A stretch of 64,000 nucleotides of DNA from Stichopus chloronotus (Eukaryota; Echinodermata; Holothuroidea; Aspidochirotida; Stichopodidae). The stretch is from positions 1,921,217 through 1,985,216 of the forward strand of contig CM037833.1 of NCBI GenBank assembly GCA_021234535.1, written 5' to 3'. A program made the translations under genes and the position numbers. This document shows, piece by piece, positions 51,701 through 63,700 of the stretch. Below the pieces are notes generated by a model. The model did not search any database. It saw nothing but the letters and a program-made list of their open reading frames with translations, and was not told the origin of the DNA. Each line of letters starts with the position of its first letter. The stretch's first letter is position 1.

Positions 51701-54700
51701 AAGCTGCTTCAATCAGCTGTTGTCGTCTGTTCACCAAAGTGTTGTGTACATTTTCATATAACGTTAGGCTATATGACGTGACAAATTTCTTTGCAGTTCT
51801 GGTTTAATTACATGTGCGTCAATAACGGCGACAAAGTAGAAGTTGAAGAATAAAAACACTCCTCGTTTATTATGATATAACTGCAAAATTTTTCGGACCA
51901 TTTTGCACATATTTTACATCAACTTGAAGAGAAAGAAGTGGAGATTGTTTTGGTAACACTCAATACGGATTTTGGTTAACTGGTAAAGTCAGTGTTCATT
52001 AAAACTTGTTAAGTGCGGCAAATACGAGCCCTCCATGCTACAGTAAAGGACTGAGGCTCTAATATAGAATCAGTGACCACCAGTCAAGGTTACTGATGAT
52101 GGTTAGGATTAAGTATTTGATGATAATAAACCAAGTTGAAGGCATAAAAAGCTATTTAGGCGTAGCTTTAACCTAAATAACCACCAAGCATGGTTAACAT
52201 TGAGAGTTAGGATTAAGTTTAGGGCAAAATTAGGCAAACACAAGGATTTCAGGAAGAATAAGTCACTTCTGGTCACTGATTTTAAATCAGTACCAAGGAC
52301 TGAGTGTCATTCGCCGAGAGCTCACAATACACAGTCCTTACTAAGTACGGTATATCAAAATAGCGGGGGGATAGTGAATCCCGGGGATCGGCCGTCTCAA
52401 TGGTTTATGGTGGTTTCGCCCCTTGCCATTTCCCCCCCCCCCCACCAGTTCGCCCCCGTCATTTTGCCCCCTTGCCAGTTCATCCCAAAGTGATATATAA
52501 GTTAATTATGAGTAAGGTAGAATAGTTAATGAACATACATGTCTTATCAAATTATTTGCTTTCTTATCTACTTTTCAGATTTTGCACAATTTGCTCAATC
52601 CACCTGAGTATGCCTCTGCAGATACATCAGAGAGTGAAGCAAATATGTTACCAGAGGGTGACATTCCACCGGAGGCTGGAATGGTTTGTTAAATTTCATA
52701 ATTGTAGGCCTATGTACATGCATTATATGGAGAAAAATGTTATCATTGCTTTGTTTGGGTCAAATGCTGGGTTCATGGGAGTTCACTCTCCTGTAACTTT
52801 GTTTACACAATAGCACAAGGTATGCTACATTAGCTGTTAATTTGGAACTTGCAGTATAGTAGGCTGGTACCCTAATATTGCCATAATGGGACAAGAATTC
52901 TTTTGCTGCAGTTGTGATGTGGACAAAGGGCAGTTTGAGATCAATTATAGTTTGGACTTTGAAAAAGGTTAACTTTGTCATTTTCCTCCTTTTTTTATAT
53001 TTTTATTTTGTGCTATAACACTGTGAATATAGTAGGGTTGTATTCCTACCTAGCTTGTGTGTGTTATGAGTTCAATGCATTTAAAATTTGATGATCACAA
53101 TCATGCTCAAATTAGATTCACACAATAATGTGTGGGCATAGCTCATGGTCAAAGGGTATGTTCAAAGTATGCACAAGTTTATTTGTTCAAATTCTTTTAA
53201 GTCCTTTTTTTCTGAAGTTGATAATTTTTGCGCTTGTCGGGAACCAGTAATTTTAGGCTCCCTCCCTGACAGCATTGGCCAGTGCCTGTAAGGCCTGACC
53301 GGTGTGGTGAATAACGCTGCGTATTTCGTGGGTACTGTATACATATGCTTGTCTCTCTTGTTGGGGATGCCACACATTGATGGAAATCTTGGTCCAGGAT
53401 GACATCTACAGTAGTACACATACATACAGGTATGAAGATTGCAGCGTGTAGTCCTTTGTAGAGACAGTCATCGAAATTGAAGTTAATTTCAGTGGGTCAT
53501 TTTTGCATCATTTCATTGTAATCATTATGAAAAACTTTGCATGCCATGGAAACGTTACTGATAAATCCAGTTTGCTAACAAATTTTTAAATTTTCTTTGT
53601 AGATTGTTGAAGTTCCCAGTGAAGCACCACTTACATCAAAGATGAATCAAGGACAACCAGTGAGACGCAAAAGAAAAAGGGTATGTAATACCATACAGTA
53701 GTATTGCAAATTTCTGCAAAAACTGGCCAAATTGCTTCAGAAATACAGATTTCTTTCGTTAAGACTTTTGTGGCTTGCCAGAGACAAACGAATCTCTTTT
53801 AATAAATGATATCATGTGTGTATTGGTGAGTGTGTGACTAGATTAACAACCTAATGTGAATGCTGTTGCACAAGATGGACCCACCTTTTTACCTTTTGCA
53901 ACTAATGGATGGAGCCCAGTCTTTTGTTTCTGCATCAGAACCCAGTATAAACACTGAAGGGTGTTAAATCTTGTAAACTATTGATGATTCACGAGAATTT
54001 TTAGAGCAAATGTTCAGGATGAAAATAACTTGCAAGACAATAATTGTACAGATTTTGATGAAAGAGTAACTTTAAGCTGTGTGCATGTGTATTTATGGTT
54101 GCATTACATCCAAAGAAGTGGAGAAAATTTGAATGTCAAAACTTATTACTGTTTCCATGTACCTCTGGTGTGTTGAAATTTCACTGATTTTGAATGAAGT
54201 AAAACTTAACATGATTTCAAAAGACCAAGTGTGATTTCGAAGAAGTGACTTATGATCACTAATGATACTCTGCATGTGCACCCTTAAAATATATTTTGTT
54301 GAGGTAACTATCTTACAAATTATTCCTTGTTATGGGCAGTCGAGGCTTGACACTTACTTAAGAACTCACTTGCCAAGTTGGGCCAGCAAACACTATTAAA
54401 ACTCACTCCCCTTGGCATTTTTTACTTCCCATTCTGGTTGGGTAGATTGAATAACAAAATTCCAACATTGTTGTCTTCAGTCACAAAGCTGACATCAGTC
54501 ACTGGAAGTAGTCTTAAAAATGAGTGAATTATTGTCAACTCTTTTTTTTTCCAACGGGGATGTGATTTTTCAAATGAGTTTTTCATTTTTCCTTCTTACT
54601 GTGGGAAAATATTTTTTCTTTTATTTTGAGATCTACCTGTCAGAGTTACTAGGCCTGCCTTGCCCATTCTGGCAAGTGGGAGCAAGAGAGAGAGAGAGCT

Positions 54701-57700
54701 TGCCCTGGAAATTTTTTACTTGCCCTGGCAATCTGGCAAGTGTCAATGTGTAGACTAGGCAGTTGTCCAGACAAATTTGGAAACTTTGGAAATAACGGAT
54801 GGATTGCATTGCATCATATATTCAAGTATCATCAATGGGTTCAAATCTTTCCTCTCCAGCGTCACTCCAGCCGCCCATTTGCCAAGGACACAAGCACACA
54901 AACTGATCAGATGTCAGCGATAACAGTTGAAGTTCAGACTGAAGCAGTGGAGTGCTATGATACAGAAACACAAATACCAACTCCAGAAACACAAATACCA
55001 CCTCCTGTTCTTTATGTCCCTCATCACCCTGGTGATCACCAATTTGTGTGTCTGTGACACTTGCAGGGAAACACTATAACTCGAGGGAAATGTGAACTAT
55101 ACTTAAACTGGGTACATATTCGGTAGATATGCCATAGTCAGAAGGTGTGCCATGTTATTGTTGGTAGAGACCAAAGGTCATTTGGGATCAAGAGAGGTCA
55201 AACACTGACAACCTTGTTCACAGGATATTTCTCAAGGGAGAAAGCTTGGATAGAATTCATATTTGATTTGAGTCTGCATCATGGGAGGGAGTGGGGAAGA
55301 ATTCTAATGTATTTGGTAGAGGTCAAAGGCTCTCTAGGGTCACTGGAGGCCAATCTCTGAATACCTGGTTAAAGCAATTTCTCAATGTAAGAAGCCAGGA
55401 TACATTTTTCACAAGGCTGTTGCATTAACTCCAGCACAAAACCCATGAGTTTTGTCAGATGCCTGAGATCAAAAGTAAATATAAACACAAACCTGTACCA
55501 TGAATCATTACGCTCATCAAGGAACCATGGGGCCTATGAGACTCAATATTGTTTTTTTTTTCTTTTTTCTTTTTATTTCCTTTATTTAAAACCAAAAAGC
55601 ATGTAAGGAGGTTGTTTTCATCAACACATTAATGCACCATTTCAATGTCATAAAGCTATATCATAAAAATTCTCCCTGATTCCCACCAGTTGAGACGAAA
55701 GTTTTGATAAGTTTGTACATTTTTATGAGGGGAAATGTTTTATGTGAGTAGCTTGTGTAACTCAGTGCCAGCAGATTTGAGCCACTTGTCAATTCTATCA
55801 GTAAAATGGACATCGGTTGGTTAGTTAGTTAGTTGGTTGGTTGGTTGGTTGGTTGGTTGGTTGGTTGGTTGGTTGGTTGGTTCGTTCGTTCGTTCGTCCC
55901 ACTTCGTGGCCTCTTAGGACTGGCTGGGAATACCGTGGGCATATTCTACAACCCCCAGCCCACAGGGGACAAAATGGATATCGGATATACCGTTGGGAAG
56001 AATCTGAGAGAGGGAAGAATCTGAAAGAAGGGAACCATTCCTTTCCCCATTGATATTTTTTTTATTTTAATATTTAGCACTATTGATGTTCAATGTTCAA
56101 TTTGTTCCAGTGTGAATCTGTATGGTGTTGATTACTAGATGTACATTTCTTGTACAGGGTAGCATACTGCTGTAAAACCTGGTATCTAGTCAGACTAAAT
56201 TTCTTTTCAAATGCATGCCATCTGCAACAAATAGATTCTAGTTATTTTGGAACAAAATTGTAAATATGGAGGAGTGTTGATTCAAAGTTGGCCCCTACCT
56301 CTGTTACCATTTAAGTCCTTATGTATAATTAATGAGAATCAGACCAGACAAAACCTGCAAAATAATGATCTTTTGTACATGTTTCATATGAAATATGTAG
56401 TATGTGTGTGATACTTTTGTTGACAATAAAGCAGTGTAAAGCATCCACTTAGATACATTTGTTTGTTTGTGTCTTTTTCCAGGAAATGAACATGACACCA
56501 CTTAAAGCAGACAATTCAAAGAAACCCCAGCAACAGCAGTTTGTGACATTCACACCCAAGATTACAGAGAAACCAAAACAGATCTTGTTTTCATCAAGCT
56601 CTTCTTCAGAGGACTATGATGATCCTATATATGAACCACATGTTGAAGACTTGATGGAACAAGAAGAAGAAGAGCGAGAGGCAACCATGGAAGAGAAGTG
56701 TGTTCATGGTAACAAACTATTCGTATCTGAAGAGAAATTGGACATATTATTTTACAGTTTAACTTGTCATATGTGCCATGGTAAAGTTCAAGATGTTGAC
56801 AAATCAAGATCAGGAACATTAATCCGTGTTAAGTTATACTGCACTATGGGACATGAAGTGTTGGTATGGGAGTCTCAGCCCATGGTGGGCAGGTTGCCAG
56901 CTGGAAACCTCCTTTTGTGCGCTGCAATATTGTTCAGTGGCAATACTTTCCATAGAATGTCACAGTTTGCAGAGTTTCTTGGCATGTGGTTCAAAGGGAA
57001 GTCAACCTTCTTCTCCATTCAAGGGGACCTCTTAATTCCAGTAATTGGAAATGCCTTTAAGAAACAGCAAAATGTACTTCTTCAAAATTTGCAGGGGAGA
57101 GCTGTGAAACTCAGTGGGGATGGACGTTGTGACTCTCCGGGTCATAGTGCAAAATACTGTACTTATTCACTCATGAATACAGAGACGGATGAGATTTTGG
57201 TTTCAGAGCTAGTTCAAGTGACTGAAACAACAAGTTCAGTAGCCATGGAAAAGCTTGGGTTCCAGCGCCCTTTGATGAAACTGGCTGAGCATAACGTCAG
57301 CATTGATTTGATAGCAACAGACAGACATGTGGGGATCAGGGCTTTATTGAAAAAAGAACGACCAGATATAGATCACCAGTTTGACATATGGCATCTATCT
57401 AAAAGTCTGAAAAAGAAGCTGCTGGCAAAAAGCAAAACAAGACAATGTGAAGAGATTGCACGGTGGATACAGGCCATATCAAACCACTTGTGGTGGTCAG
57501 CCCACTCTTGCAATGGGGACCCAGAGCTGCTAGTGGAGAAATTCACATCAGTTGTGTACCATGTAGTAAACATTCACTCCTGGAACACTTGTGATAAAGT
57601 TCATCAATGTGAGCATGGGGAAGTTCAAGAAGACGAAGAAAATGAAACAGCATGGTTGGAACCAGACTCTCCAGCACATAATGGACTAAAGGATGTAATA

Positions 57701-60700
57701 ATGGACAAGAGATTTTTGGCTTACATTAGGTTCTGTAACCGCTCATGTCATACAGGCAGTCTGGAGGTGTTTCATGGAGCACTTCTGAAATACTGCCCAA
57801 AACGCCAGGAATTTGATTTCCCTGGAATGCTAGCACGGACACAGCTTGCTATTCTTGATCACAACAGTAATGTTGGGCGACAACAAGCATCGGTGAAGAA
57901 GGGGAAGGCTGACAGAAGAGGGAAGAAACCCTTCAATGTTTTTACTCAAAAACTTCTAAAAAGTGGGTTGCAAAACCTATATACGAGTCGAAGAAGTATG
58001 ACTTTGTAGCTGAACTGATGCATGATACTGTTGCGCTGAAGCTAGGTAGCCTTAATGTTATACCATCAGAATCTATTCAGTTACCAAGAAATATTGCACG
58101 GGTTGAAAAGCCAGATAAGGAGATACTTGTACTTCAGTTGCAGTCTCGTTTTGGTAATAGTCAATGAGGTAAAACAAGACTGAAGTTCTATTTGACCTTC
58201 AGTGGTGAAATAGTTTTTTATACTAACCTGGATTTTGGTTGGAAATTTTTTACCTTGTGATTTTCACTCCAGTCAGAATAAACAAAATAAGTCAAAGTTA
58301 TAGCATGTAGGCCATACCATTTAAACCATTATGGCCAGATTACCTTCACATCTGTAAACATGCAGGAGCGGATCAAGGATTTTGAGAAAGGGGGCATACA
58401 TAGCACATACCCCATAGCGGGGAGTTGGGGGTCCTCCGCCAAGAAAATTTGAAGTCCAGATGCCCTTAGATGCAATTTCCCAGCATCTGGGAAACATATT
58501 TTCCATATCTACTTGCTCTTTTTTTGGGAGTATTTGACGCATGCACCCCCACCTGGATCCGCCCCTGATGTGTATGGATGGTGAGTCATTGAAAGAATAT
58601 TGATGTACAGTAGGCACACAATGTTCTTCACAGATTTTTATGGAATGGGGTCCACTCTACCCTAAACCTCAGGAATTTTTGATATTTGAGATGCTAAATG
58701 ACAGTTTTGGATTGCATTGTCTGTTAGGGATAATGTCTGTAGTCCCCTGTCTCATTAGTCTCCCGTCTCATTGGTCCCCCATCTAATTGGTCCCCGTGTC
58801 ATTGATCCCCGGTCCAATAACCCTAACCCGAACAACCTATCCCTAACCACAACCGTCTAAACCCAACCCGCTAACCCTAACTGTAGTGAGAAGAGGGAAT
58901 GAGACGGAAGGACTATGTAGTTTTTTGGGGGGAGAGACCTGTTCTTTCAAGGGGCGGTTGCCATTTCAGGGGATGGCAATTTTCTCTCGGGGGGTGGGCA
59001 GCCCATCTAAAATCCCTCATTTTCGAAATACTGATCCGATTTTGTAATAGTAAAATACATCTTATGCGTTTATTTTTCCATATAATGGGAACAAGCGTTA
59101 ACCTTATGTATTTATAAGATATCACATTCTGCACTTGATACACACCCGACTCCTATCTAGTTATACCTGAATTTTAGTGTACCAAAGGGTGCATGCAAAA
59201 CCCACTCCTTGCCCAACACTGAATTATATGGGTTTTCAAGATTAACCATCCTTAAGTAGCAAGCATGGTATCTTATCTTAAAGGGTATTTCTTTAAGAAC
59301 AACATGGGTGAAATGCTACCTGGCCTGAAGAATGTTGTATTTTGAGTGCTTTGTTTCATATTCCTGTGTAAACAGCTTTCATCAAACTGGTCTTCAAACA
59401 CTTCATAAAATAGTAAGGAATCACCTTTTAAACCTCTCAGAATCTTTTGTAGGATCAGGAACGGTGAGACCAATTTTTGTGGCAGCTTCTCCTAGCCAAT
59501 GCAACATACTTTTATTTTTTTCCTCGGCTAGAAAAATCCAGTCTGTAAACTCATTGTAAAGTATAAATTAAAGCATACTGGACACGGTCATGTCCATAAC
59601 TGTTTGCGTCAAGACAGAATAAAGGCTGACAAAGGAAATACATTTTGTACTTGTTCTATTTTCACTTTGTTCAGTAGGCTGCATAGCCTCTAATGTCTGG
59701 TTTTGGTTTCTACATTTTTCACACTCTTTGCTTTTGCATATGTTCACTGGTCTAGTACAAATCCAGTCTTACAATATTACCTTCATTCCAGCCACATTTC
59801 TTCATTTTCTTGTAATCCATTGCCTCCATGACCAGACAAATACCCCCTGGACAAATATCCACCTGGACAAATACCCCTTGTACAATATCCCTCCAGACAT
59901 TGACCCCCTGTGAATATGTACTAAGGCAGGTGGTATTTGACCTAGTGGAATAAACTGAATGTGAATGTCTGGGGTGGGTAGTTGTCTGGGGGTAGCTGTC
60001 TGGGAACCAGTGCCTCTAGTCTAGTATTACTTTGTATCTCTTCATATTTTTATACTTCCTTTCACTTAACCTAAGTGTCATATGATACTATGTGTCCAAG
60101 CATCATCACTGATGACCCTTGAGATTTACTACGAGATTATTATTTCAGTTCACCCCCTCCCCCTCCCCCAACCTAAATCATGTAGCAATGCTTGTTTTTC
60201 TTTTTTTTTTTAAAGTTGAGATGTATTCTTACAGTTCTTTGTGTGACAATACCCCCCGTTCTCGTCAAGTTCACAGAATGTAATGCAAGATGGGCACTTG
60301 CCTCGGATTCCTTTGGTTTTTCATGACTTATAACTGAACTTGAAACATGACACTGTTGGAATCTTCATACTGTGTATCCTCCCATGCAGACTTGGCATAA
60401 ATGTACACTATATGCAAGGCATGACAAAGTTACTTCGTATCCCTACTGCAGGGTTAATGTCATAAAGAAATTCAATGCTATATCAAATTGAAGTGAAACA
60501 ATGACATCACTGATTTCCCATGATGCCTTTCACAGAGAAAAAGTTGACAACTTGTTACCTTTTAAATGCTACAAACTAATGTTCAGTTTTCACTACATGT
60601 GAAGGAAAAAACAATTGTGCATTTCTATAAGTCATTGAAATTTGTCTCTGGCATGTCCCTTTAATGTTAGAAAAGGAAATTCAGCCAACTGCAGATTAAT

Positions 60701-63700
60701 TTTTAGTTCGTAGCAATTCTGGGTTTCAAAAAAGGGGGGGGGAGGACCTTAATACCACTTCCCCAGTTCAGCAATGGAAAAGAAGTCACATCAGAAGAAC
60801 ACCATCATTTAGCTTCTTGAAATTTGGGTGTAAAGATCTCACTCTCTATAAAGTAATTCCTTACAGAAGTCGTAATTCTACAGAAACTGCCCATGTTTTG
60901 TATGCAGTGGATGATACTCCAGAGTATGTTCCGAAGGAATCAGTCTAACTGTAATGCTTCTTGAATTTCTGAAGTTTCTGGATGCTGGAATCCTGCATAG
61001 TTACCATTGTCTTCTGTAAATTCATTCCGTATCACATTCACTACACATGACGAGATGACGTGACGGTTCTTCTTTCCAAGAGGCCCATGTGCCCATGCTG
61101 TAAATATTCTGTAAGCTATAAATCTGTATTTCCTGCAAAAAAGAAAAAAATTTAAGAGAATGTACACATAGAGTACATGCATGTGGCAGCTTAATTTGGT
61201 TACACTTACAAGGGCATCATTGCATGCAGCAAGTGCATGAATACAGTGTGTGATCAAAACATAACATTTACCAATTAAGGAACCTTTTCCATTGAAAGCG
61301 TGGGGGTGCATCTGTAAATTTAACAAAATTACCAAGGTCTGACGGCCAGACTGAATGTCACTTTTTTGCATGGCAGATGCCTGTAAACGTGTAATTATTT
61401 CAACGTATGCCAGTTTGTAGCTTTTGTACGCCAATCAAGGTGGGGGGGGGGCAATTTGTGTTGGAAATTGCCTAAAATCAGACTTTGTATGCCAAAATGT
61501 AAACCAAAACTCCTGGTTGTATGCTGGATGGCATACAACTTTTACATTCTAGACTGGTCTGACAGGAAACCTTGTTAGAAATTTGATGGGGTAAAAACCG
61601 AATAATGCTTGCAAACATTGCATATTGAAAAATGATTACTTATTACCATAAATTCAGAACAATTGCAATAATTTCCTAGGCTTTTGTGATTGAACCAGTC
61701 CAATACACATTTGCTACTATATATGGTCTGCCCCCTCAGAAACATAGAATATTTTCATGATGCTGTATATATAGGGGTGGACGTCTTCCCTTTGGGAATT
61801 CCAGTGTTACCTGTCCCCTCCCCCTACAAATATTTGGTTTTAAAGCATGATACTAAGGACAACAGTGGATACATTTTCACTTTAATTTCTTTTCAAGTAA
61901 TGAATGCATACCTGTTTTCGAGGACAGTGGGTACGTTTCTTGTGTCACCTCTGACACACCGTTGCATAATATAGGTTGCCCTTAACACTGCTCTGTTCAG
62001 GGTAAGCGAAGACAAATCGGAATGACTTTTGATACAAGTAGATTCCTGTAAATCAGGGCCAAGTTCATTGAAATGTTCATTAAGTGCTGCAATTTCATGA
62101 CAGCAAACGCACTCAATCTCTGATTGCATTACTACACACGAGTTGCATGTGCACCAGTCCGTACTGGTCATCCTGCTCACTTGTGTTGAGAGTTGTGACT
62201 CCGTAGAGTCTACTGTAGTGGAACTAGTACCCGTAGCACCTGCAGCAGCCGAGCTTCTCCGACGAATAGGCTGAAACATGTAAGGCTGTGGTCCTTGCTC
62301 CATTATTATCGATCGTGGACATATTACAAGCGGTTGAAACCGTTTGGACACCTCTATGACAAACCGACTGAACTTTAAATGAGATCCTGGTTGAAATGGG
62401 TAACAAACTCTGCTATGAATCGCACGAAAAGCCGCACTTTTCTTGATGTACACTGCACACGATATAGTAGTACGTACCGATCGTGTGACCCCAGCATACA
62501 CGGTGCATGCAGCTAGCAATGGCCGCGCCGGCTATCACGAAGTATTAACGTGGATCCGATCCGATCTATTTTATGATGCTTAACGGTCTGTCTAGTTGAC
62601 ATAAGGTAGCACAAGTGAGAGTTAAACGTCATAGCCTTGTTCGATGGCTTCAGAAAATTTTGTGCTTTCAACCGTTGTTTTATCGTAGACAGAAAAACGG
62701 AGACATACAAAAGTTTGCACGTTGGACTTTTATATTTTTCGCCATTTTGATGAATTAAATGGACCCATCCTGGACTATTCTTTTAAAGACAGTTTTAAAG
62801 TTTTCTACATTCCTCTCGGCCTACCCTAGATACTCTAAGATGAAATGTTCATGATATGAGAATATTTTCTTATACTTTCATGGTCACTGTTATAGACAGG
62901 TGGGTGAGACAGACTACTGATATTATAATATAAAGTATCCCTTCTAACTCTACTTAAATATAAGACGAGACACGACGAACGAAATTCAAGCACAAGCTGA
63001 TCCTGGCATGCCGTTGATGTCACAAAACTTTTCAATGAGTGACGAAGGTAAACATACGATGAATTATGTTGTTAAAACAGTGACGCTCAGGTTTTATACA
63101 TACTTCATTTGATATCCGTTTGTATTGCTACTAGTTCCTTCACAATGTCTGGTATCTGATGAAGAAAACAACGATACTTCAAATGTGAATGGTAAGAAAC
63201 TTTCCTTTTAATTGCTATCAAACTTTATATCTTAACGACAATTTCAAAGTTTGTAGTATATTGCTCTCTGTCCAACCTAGATACTTTCAGATGAAATGTA
63301 CATGATTTGATATTGTCTGATACATTCATGGTCACTGTTATAAGTAGGTGGGGTGAGACAGACTGCTGATATTATTGTGTGAAAGGCATCAGACATGGTA
63401 TGATATAGTAAAAAGAAACATTACAACAAGTGTTTGACAAACAGAGTAGATGAATCTGGGTTCATTACATGTATATTTACTTTCACTTTTTCCCATCTGA
63501 ACTCGTTTGTATTTCTTGATACTTTAACTTCTAGCCAATAATGTGTAACTACAAGCATTTTGTTTCGTTTAATTCTTTTTAAATAATTACTCTTCTTTAT
63601 AATAGATCATCAAAATGACGACAAAGAAGAACTGATTGAGACATATTTCCGTTTTGCAGGGAATATAGTCGTAGGAACATTATACCAAACAAACATCAGA

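Larger units (their letters stand above)
50565..62782 (+). mobile_element. Kolobok-type DNA transposon, 12,218 bp, autonomous-like
   Basis: The element begins AAGAATAGTCCAGGATGGGT (50565-50584) and ends with its perfect 20-bp inverted copy (62763-62782), flanked by TTAA on both sides. A TTAA duplication plus a THAP-domain DDE transposase are the hallmarks of the Kolobok superfamily. Inside are two convergent genes: the transposase (plus, 50822-58009) and a P2X7-ballast-like protein (minus, 60940-62303). Large introns carry low-complexity DNA and possibly nested inserts. Cassette exon A starts at 50289 and 62958, a gap of 12,669; removing 12,218 plus 4 leaves 447, the exact cassette period, which confirms the borders independently. 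Perfect termini suggest a fairly recent insertion. Confidence 0.92.

Noticed and set aside
55833..56053. ORFs with repeated GWLV
   Set aside because: Translation of the TTGG microsatellite.
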